Shown piece after piece: positions 58,725 through 64,000 of a stretch of DNA of 64,000 bases. This stretch comes from Rhodobacter sp. GTDB lineage: Bacteria; Pseudomonadota; Alphaproteobacteria; Rhodobacterales; Rhodobacteraceae. A program made the translations under genes and the position numbers. Under the pieces are notes generated by a model. It had not been told where the DNA came from and ran no database searches. It was given only the letters and a program-made list of their open reading frames with translations. Location: the NCBI GenBank assembly GCA_020637595.1, contig JACKKE010000010.1, positions 124,001-188,000 of the forward strand, written 5' to 3'. How positions within the stretch are numbered: position 1 is the first letter of the stretch; every line of letters starts with the position of its first letter.

Positions 58725-59732
58725 TCATGGCGCAGGCGGCGTTTGACACGCGTCGTCCAGCACCCGCCGCCTGGCCAGGGGCTCTCGGCCGCTATGGTCG
58801 ATCCAGGCGCCGACCAACCCGCGCGGCAGGAACAGCGCAAAGCCGATCGCCACAGCGCCGATGCCGAACAGATACCAGGCGCCAAAATCGCCAAAGATCT
58901 CCTGCAGCGCAATCAGAAACACCGCGCCCACAACCGGCCCCAGAAACGTGCCCAGCCCCCCGGTCAGCACCATGAACAGCATGAAGACCGTCCACTGGAT
59001 TCCGAAGCCCGTGCGCGGCTGAAAGGTGATGGCGCTGGCCAGCCAGAGCGTCCCGGCCAGCGCACAGCCACCCGCCGCAAGGGCAAAGATCACCCGTTTC
59101 ACCCGGAACGTGCTGACACCGACCGAGGCCGCGGCCTCTTCATCGTCGCGGATCGCCTGGCTTTCCGCCCCCAGCCGCCCGCTGAGCAGCCGATACGCCG
59201 CCACCAGCACCGCAGCCGCCGAGGCCAGCGCGATCCAGTAGATCGCCAGCCGCCGGGTCTGCGGATCATAGGCGTTGAGCACCACCAGCGAGGTGCCGGT
59301 CTCGCCCTGCACCAGCGGGTCGGTCATCACCAGCGCCCGGAACACCTCGGCCAGAACCCACATCGCGATGGCGAACTCACCAATCCTGAGCCGCAGCACG
59401 AACGAGGACAACAGCCAGGCGACGGCGGCAACCAGCAGCGGTGCAACCAGCAGCGCCGGAAAAGGCCCAAGGCCGGTCTCGACCAGACGCACCATCGCGT
59501 AGCCGCCCAGCCCGACAAAGGCCTGCTGCCCGACCGAGACCAGCCCAGCATAGCCCGCCAGGAGGTTCCACATCACCGCCATCAGCACATAGATGCCGAG
59601 CTGCGTCAGCTTGTCGATCACCAGAGCCGAGGCATAGACCGGCGCCAGGGCCAGCACCGCCAGCAACAGCGCGGCAGCACCGATCAACAGCCGGTCGGCG
59701 CGCGGCAGGGGTCTCAGGCGCGTGTCGGTCAT
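58725..59732 (-). CDS. livM: Branched-chain-amino-acid-type ABC transporter permease, LivM family
   Basis: About 335 residues from MTDTRLRPLPRADRLL (start overlaps the livH stop). LivM signature VMWNLLAGYAGLVSVGQQAFVGLGGYAM and RDDEEAAASVGVSTFRVKRVIFALAAGGCALAG. Ten helices. The segment GLVSVGQQAFVGLG is nearly identical to that in the LivM at 25729, so the two transporters are paralogues. Last gene of a minus-strand operon that begins at 63408. Confidence 0.92.
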   Translation of the reverse strand: MTDTRLRPLPRADRLLIGAAALLLAVLALAPVYASALVIDKLTQLGIYVLMAVMWNLLAGYAGLVSVGQQAFVGLGGYAMVRLVETGLGPFPALLVAPLLVAAVAWLLSSFVLRLRIGEFAIAMWVLAEVFRALVMTDPLVQGETGTSLVVLNAYDPQTRRLAIYWIALASAAAVLVAAYRLLSGRLGAESQAIRDDEEAAASVGVSTFRVKRVIFALAAGGCALAGTLWLASAITFQPRTGFGIQWTVFMLFMVLTGGLGTFLGPVVGAVFLIALQEIFGDFGAWYLFGIGAVAIGFALFLPRGLVGAWIDHSGREPLARRRVLDDACQTPPAP

Positions 59733-60646
59733 CGGGTCTCTCCTCCTCGCAGGGTCAGGGCGCGCCAGCCGCCCCGCGCGGCGGCCTCGTCGCGCAGGAT
59801 GCGCCAGGCGAGCGCGGCCAGCAGCACCAGATGCCCTGCCAGCAACGACAGTTGCGGTGCAATCGCGCCACCCAGCGTCTGCGCGAGACCCAGAACGATA
59901 CCGCCGATCAGCGTGCCCCAAAGCGAACCGACGCCGCCGATCACCACCGCCTCAAAGGCAAAGATCAGTTGCGCGGGGCCGGCATAGGGCGTGACCTGCG
60001 CACGCATCGCCAGGAACACGCCGCCCAGCGCCGCAAGAGCCGCCGCGATCGCCGCCGCCGCCCGGTGGACCCGGCGGGCGTCGATCCCGCAAAGTTCGGC
60101 GGCCTCGGGATCCGAGGCGGTGGCGCGGATTGCCCGGCCCAGCCGCGTGCGCGTCATCATCAGGTGCAACAGGCCCAGCACACCCACGGCGGTGACAAAG
60201 ACCAGAACCGGCAGCTTTCCCAGCGTGATCCCCCCGGGCAGCGTCCACCCCGACCAGGACAGCGCCCCGATATGCGCCCCCAGCGAGCGCGTGTTCGAGC
60301 CGAAGAGCCCGAACATCGCGTTCTGCAAGGCCGCGCCCAGGCCCAGCGTCACCAGAATTGGCAGCAGGGCGCCACCCTGCAGCGCGCGTTCGAACATCAG
60401 CCCCTGCGCCAGCCAGCCCAGCGCCGCCATCACCGGCAGCACGGTCAGAACCGCCAGCCAGACGGGCCAGCCCATCCCCTCGACCGCGAAAAGCGCCAGC
60501 ATCGCGCCCAGCACCAGCATGTCGCCATGCGCCAGGTTGATGAACCGCACCACGCCGAACATCAGCGACAATCCGGCGGCGATGATGGCGTAGTAACCGC
60601 CCAGCAGCACACCCTGGGCAATGGCTTGGACAAGGGTTTCAAACAT
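59729..60646 (-). CDS. livH: Branched-chain-amino-acid-type ABC transporter permease, LivH family
   Basis: About 305 residues from MFETLVQAIAQGVLLGGYYAIIAAGLSLMFGVVRFINLAHGDM, the LivH hallmark. The conserved loop FAFEAVVIGGVGSLWGTLIGG is present. A 20-residue basic tail (WRILRDEAAARGGWRALTL) is an extension relative to the LivH at 26711. The start lies 8 bp inside livF. Confidence 0.9.
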   Translation of the reverse strand: MFETLVQAIAQGVLLGGYYAIIAAGLSLMFGVVRFINLAHGDMLVLGAMLALFAVEGMGWPVWLAVLTVLPVMAALGWLAQGLMFERALQGGALLPILVTLGLGAALQNAMFGLFGSNTRSLGAHIGALSWSGWTLPGGITLGKLPVLVFVTAVGVLGLLHLMMTRTRLGRAIRATASDPEAAELCGIDARRVHRAAAAIAAALAALGGVFLAMRAQVTPYAGPAQLIFAFEAVVIGGVGSLWGTLIGGIVLGLAQTLGGAIAPQLSLLAGHLVLLAALAWRILRDEAAARGGWRALTLRGGETR

Positions 60647-61364
60647 CGGCGGTCTCTGTCTCATGCAGGCCGAAATAGGCCCGGGTGATCGCCTCGCGCG
60701 TCAGCTCGGCGGGGCGGCCGGTCAGTTCCACGCGCCCTTCGGCCAGGCAGATCACCCGGTCGGCAAAGGCCAGCGCGCGGGTCAGGTCCTGTTCAACGAC
60801 GATCATCGCCATCCGCCCCTCGGCCCGCACACCGGCAAGCGAGGCATAGACCCCTTCGACAGCAGCGGGGGACAGGCCCAGCGAAACTTCATCGAGCAAA
60901 AGCACATCGGGATTGGCCAGCAGCGCCCGGGCGATGGCCGCCGCCTGCCGCTGGCCGCCGGAAAAGCCGCCTGCGGGCAGGTCGATCAGCGGTGCCAGTT
61001 GCGGGAAGGCATCGAGCACCCGCGGCAGGGTCCAAGCGCCCTTGCGGCCATTCTCGGCCGGGATCCGCAGGTTCTCGCGCAGGGTCATCTCGGGGAACAG
61101 GCGGCGGCCCTCGGGCGACAGGGCGATGCCCGCGCGCAACCGGGCATGGGCGGGCAGCGCGCCGATGTCGCGCCCGTTCAGCGCGATGCGCCCCGAGGCC
61201 AGCGGATGCGCCCCCGCCAGCGTGCGCAGAAGCGTGGTCTTGCCCGCGCCATTCGCGCCGATCAGGGCCAGCACCTCGCCAGGGGCCAGCGTCAGCGAAA
61301 TGTCATGCACCGCGGTCATCAGCCCGTGACGCGCTGTGACGGAATCGAGCGACAGCAGGGTCAT
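60639..61364 (-). CDS. livF: ABC transporter ATP-binding protein, LivF family
   Basis: A 241-residue ATPase: Walker A GANGAGKTT, ALSPEGRRLFPEMTLRENL, signature FSGGQRQAAAIARAL, Walker B VLLLDEVSLGLSP and IVVEQDLTRAL at the H-loop position. Overlaps livG by four bases. Paralogue of the LivF at 27576. Confidence 0.92.
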   Translation of the reverse strand: MTLLSLDSVTARHGLMTAVHDISLTLAPGEVLALIGANGAGKTTLLRTLAGAHPLASGRIALNGRDIGALPAHARLRAGIALSPEGRRLFPEMTLRENLRIPAENGRKGAWTLPRVLDAFPQLAPLIDLPAGGFSGGQRQAAAIARALLANPDVLLLDEVSLGLSPAAVEGVYASLAGVRAEGRMAMIVVEQDLTRALAFADRVICLAEGRVELTGRPAELTREAITRAYFGLHETETADV

Positions 61365-62101
61365 TCGGGGTCACTTCCCAGATAGGCGGCACGGACCGCA
61401 GCATCGGCCATCACCGCGCGCGGCGCGCCCTCGGCCAGCACGCGGCCCTCGGCCATGCAGATCAGCCGGTCGATGACCTTGAGCAGCGCGTGCAGGATAT
61501 GTTCGATCCAGATCACCGTCATGCCCTGCGCCTTGAGGTCCAGGATCAGCGCGATCAGAACCTCCAGCTCGGCCTCGGTCAGGCCGCCGCCGATTTCGTC
61601 CAGCAGCAGGATGCGGGGATTGGTGGCCAGGGCCCGGGCGACCTCCAGACGTTTGCGGTCCAGAAGACCCAGGGCCCCGGCCGGTCGGTTGGCGACATCG
61701 CCCAGGCCCGTTGCGCCCAGGATCTGCGCGGCGCGCGCCACCGACGCGCGGTCGTCCAGCCCGCCACCCGCACGGGCGGCGACCTGAACGTTCTCAAAGA
61801 CGGTCATGCCCAGAAACGGGCGCGGGACCTGATGGGTGCGCGCGATGCCCAGCGCACAGCGGCGATGGGCGGGCAAGGTGGTGATCGGGGCGCCGTCCAG
61901 CCGGATCACCCCGGCCGAGACGGGAAACGCCCCCGCCAGCGCGCCGAACAGCGTGGTCTTGCCCGCGCCGTTCGGCCCGACGATCCCCAGCGCCTCGCCG
62001 GGCTGGACGGCGATGTCCACGCCGTCCACGGCCCTGAGCTTGCCGTAGGTCTTGCTCAGCCCCTGCCCGGACAGGAGCGGCCGGGGATCTGTCATCTGCA
62101 T
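61361..62101 (-). CDS. livG: ABC transporter ATP-binding protein, LivG family, with divergent signature loop
   Basis: A 246-residue ATPase starting at MQMTDPRPLL (TGATG overlap with the binding-protein stop). Walker A GPNGAGKTT, Walker B ILLLDEIGGGLTEAE and H-loop WIEHILHALLK. The signature is again ALGLLDRKRLEVARAL in place of SGGQ/YGQQRR, as in the LivG at 28280. DEI replaces the usual DEP after Walker B in both. Confidence 0.9.
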   Translation of the reverse strand: MQMTDPRPLLSGQGLSKTYGKLRAVDGVDIAVQPGEALGIVGPNGAGKTTLFGALAGAFPVSAGVIRLDGAPITTLPAHRRCALGIARTHQVPRPFLGMTVFENVQVAARAGGGLDDRASVARAAQILGATGLGDVANRPAGALGLLDRKRLEVARALATNPRILLLDEIGGGLTEAELEVLIALILDLKAQGMTVIWIEHILHALLKVIDRLICMAEGRVLAEGAPRAVMADAAVRAAYLGSDPE

Positions 62102-63408
62102 CAGCCCCCCAGGTGATAGGCGGTCATCTCCGCCGTCAGCGGCACCGCGGGCAGGTCGGCGTTCGACACCACGTCCAGCTTGTATTCCCACGGCCCCTCG
62201 CTGGCGTGGTTCCACTGCACACCCACCAGATGCGTTTCGCAGCAATTGGCGACCGGACCCGAGGTGAAGTCGATCGGCCCCACCGCCGTATCGCAGCGCA
62301 GCGTGGACAGCGCCTGCGCGACCGCCGCCTTGTCCTTGGGCGCGCCCGAGGATTTCAGCGCCGCGACCGCCGCATCCAGCAGGCTCGCCGTGGCGCCGAC
62401 CTGCTGGTTCCACTGCTTGCCGGTGGCGGCCTCGAACCCCTGGGCGATTTCGGCGTTGTCGAGGCCCACCGCATCCGAACGGAACGGGAAGACCGGGTGC
62501 CAATAGGCGCCCGCGTGCAGCCCGTAACCCAGCGATCCCATGCTTTCCAGTTCGGCGGCGAACAGCCCGGCCTTGGCCATCTGCATGACCTTGACCCGCT
62601 GGGCAAGGCCCTGCTGCGCTGCCTGCCGCCAGAAGACCGGGAAATCGGGCGGGAACGGAAAGGCGTTGACGATCTCGACGCCCGCATCCTTGAACGCATT
62701 GATATGGTGGCTGAAATCGCTGGAGCCGTTTTCATAAGCGCCGGGATCGAACAGCTCCCATCCCGCGGCCTCCAGCGCGGGCAGCAGCCCCATGCGGATC
62801 GCATTGCCGTCGGCATCGTTGGGCGCGAGGATGCCGACCTTGCGGTTGGTTTCCACCTTGCGCCACTGGTCGTCATAGAGGGTGACGAAATTCCCGGTGC
62901 CGAAGCAGAAGTGATAGGTCCAACGGAAGGGCGAGGGTTCGCCCGGGCGTGCACCGCGACCGAAATAGAAGCTTTCCCAGGGCGCGGTGGTGGACAGACA
63001 GGGCACGCCCGCCGCCTCGCAGGCATCGGCCACCGGGTTCACGGTTTCGGGCGTCGAGGCGGTGATGACCAGATCGGGCGCATCGCCGGTAATCAGGTCG
63101 CGCGTGACCAGACTGCCGCGCACCGGGTCGGACTGGGTATCGGCCAGCACGATCTGCACGCCATAGCGCCGCCCGCCGATCTCGATCCCGTCAGCCTGGG
63201 TGCGGTTGAAATGCTCGACCAGAAACGGGTCGCCATCGCCAAACACCCCGAGCGGACCCGAACGCGGGCCGACGAAGCCGATGCGGATGGTCTCGGCATC
63301 CTGTGCCAGCACGCGCCGCGCGGTCGCGGGCACGATCAGCGCCGAGGCACCCAGAAGCTGGGTGAAGCTCCGGCGCGTCAGGGTGCCGGGGATAGGGGCC
63401 TTTGTCAT
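62101..63408 (-). CDS. Liv-type ABC transporter substrate-binding protein (Tat leader)
   Basis: A 435-residue secreted binding protein. The leader LTRRSFTQLLGASALIVPATA has the twin-arginine pattern with cleavage near VLAQDAE. The mature part reads IRIGFVGPRSGPLGVFG, ITASTPETVNPVADACEAAGVPCLST and ETNRKVGILAPNDADG, homologous to the protein at 29232 (VPSLST, DTNRRVGILLSNDSDG). GGAGGAACC precedes the start. First gene of the livGFHM operon here, in contrast to the divergent arrangement in the other locus. Ligand unknown; probably not a simple amino acid. Confidence 0.9.
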   Translation of the reverse strand: MTKAPIPGTLTRRSFTQLLGASALIVPATARRVLAQDAETIRIGFVGPRSGPLGVFGDGDPFLVEHFNRTQADGIEIGGRRYGVQIVLADTQSDPVRGSLVTRDLITGDAPDLVITASTPETVNPVADACEAAGVPCLSTTAPWESFYFGRGARPGEPSPFRWTYHFCFGTGNFVTLYDDQWRKVETNRKVGILAPNDADGNAIRMGLLPALEAAGWELFDPGAYENGSSDFSHHINAFKDAGVEIVNAFPFPPDFPVFWRQAAQQGLAQRVKVMQMAKAGLFAAELESMGSLGYGLHAGAYWHPVFPFRSDAVGLDNAEIAQGFEAATGKQWNQQVGATASLLDAAVAALKSSGAPKDKAAVAQALSTLRCDTAVGPIDFTSGPVANCCETHLVGVQWNHASEGPWEYKLDVVSNADLPAVPLTAEMTAYHLGG

Positions 63409-63437
63409 AGGGTGGTTCCTCCACTGGTGGTGAACGG

Positions 63438-64000
63438 TCAGCCGCGCGCCTCCTCCGCGCGCAGCGCCGCGTCGAGCAGGGCGTTGAACCGCTCTGCCTG
63501 TTCGATTTGCGGCGTGTGGCCGCAGCTCTCGAAAATCTCGAGCGAGGCGCCCGGGGTCAGGTCCTTGCAGGCAATGGACTGGGCGACCGGCAGCACCACG
63601 TCGTCCCGCCCGTGCACGAACACCACCGGGCAGGCGATCGCCGCCAGAATCTCGCGGCTGCGCTGCCAGTATCGGGGTTTGATGCCGCGCAGGGTCAGGG
63701 TCGCCCGCAGAAACGCCAACAGACCCTTGCTCGCCCCCGCGCGCATGACATTGCGGGTGATGACCTGATGCAGCGCGGGCGACGGGGTGAAGCCGGGATG
63801 GAAGATGCCCTTGATCTGCATCTCGACCGCCTTCTTGCCGGGCCGGTTCAGCACCTCGCCCAGCAACGGCAGGCTCATCACCCGGAAGGGCACGAACACC
63901 TCGGGGCCAGTCATCGCGGGGGCGGCCAGCACCAGCCCCGCCACCCGCCCGGGCGCCAGCCCGGCCATGCGGATGGCGATGGTCCCGCCCAGCGAGTTGC
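63438..64000 (-). CDS. Alpha/beta hydrolase, 5' truncated by the window edge
   Basis: The frame is open to the right edge. Visible part: the nucleophile elbow NSLGGTIAIRMAGLAPGRVAGLVL at the very edge (Ser nucleophile), the cap domain, the acid residue region CPVVFVHGRDDVVLP and the catalytic His in FESCGHTPQIEQAERF. The NSLGG elbow and HGRDD spacing are those of meta-cleavage-type C-C hydrolases and esterases. It lies 29 bp upstream of the binding-protein gene and is probably in the same operon, pointing to a further catabolic cluster outside the window. Confidence 0.85.
   Translation of the reverse strand, partial: NSLGGTIAIRMAGLAPGRVAGLVLAAPAMTGPEVFVPFRVMSLPLLGEVLNRPGKKAVEMQIKGIFHPGFTPSPALHQVITRNVMRAGASKGLLAFLRATLTLRGIKPRYWQRSREILAAIACPVVFVHGRDDVVLPVAQSIACKDLTPGASLEIFESCGHTPQIEQAERFNALLDAALRAEEARG

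Overview
The window is GC-rich, densely packed bacterial chromosome (or large replicon) with short intergenic gaps, many ATGA stop/start overlaps and no RNA gene or insertion sequence that I can see. GC content, the cydDC-cydABX-sqr arrangement, many TTT/TRAP/Liv-type uptake systems with catabolic genes, and a C-rich hairpin repeat at 3577-3664 of a kind I associate with Rhodobacterales suggest an alphaproteobacterium of the Rhodobacteraceae/Paracoccaceae type. That placement is inference; no rRNA or housekeeping marker is present.

Region 1 (1-6855, +) is an operon for aerobic aromatic degradation through CoA thioesters, best explained as the 2-aminobenzoyl-CoA (anthranilate) route: a flavin monooxygenase/Old-Yellow-Enzyme fusion (left-truncated), SDR, MarR regulator, enoyl-CoA hydratase-like protein, acyl-CoA dehydrogenase, aryl-CoA ligase and an unusual RidA-like protein.

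Region 2 (6955-17731, +) is a respiratory and sulfide module: Crp/Fnr regulator, cydD, cydC, cydA, cydB, the 46-residue cydX, a sulfide:quinone oxidoreductase, a small membrane protein, a SLAC1/TehA-family channel and a second Crp/Fnr regulator with two closely spaced cysteines. A 15-bp palindrome (5-5-5) recurs before the first regulator and before cydA.

Region 3 (17791-24023) is a tripartite tricarboxylate transporter (tctC-tctB-tctA, minus strand) divergent from a TctDE-like two-component system whose third gene is an extra periplasmic binding protein.

Region 4 (24097-37526) combines a ThDP-dependent enzyme, a branched-chain-amino-acid-type ABC transporter and a seven-gene (+) block: binding protein, CurA-like reductase, extradiol-type dioxygenase, FAH-family enzyme, BKACE-type Claisen-cleavage enzyme, GST and flavin hydroxylase, followed by a convergent GntR/FCD regulator. 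It looks like an uncharacterised aromatic ring-cleavage route with its own importer.

Region 5 (37766-48178) has a broken membrane-protein fragment, a UspA-SulP pair, and a second putative ring-cleavage cluster: alpha/beta hydrolase, flavin hydroxylase, LysR regulator, TRAP transporter and extradiol-type dioxygenase. Region 6 (48182-51848) is a phosphoethanolamine transferase divergent from a PmrAB-like two-component system.

Region 7 (52117-58588) holds a CaiB/BaiF CoA-transferase, a cytoplasmic sulfatase, a MarR regulator and a second TTT transporter, tied together by a near-identical 16-bp operator. Region 8 (58725-64000, minus) is a second Liv-type ABC transporter, paralogous to that of region 4, followed by an alpha/beta hydrolase cut by the window edge. 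Overall this looks like a catabolic island in which each small pathway carries its own high-affinity uptake system and regulator.
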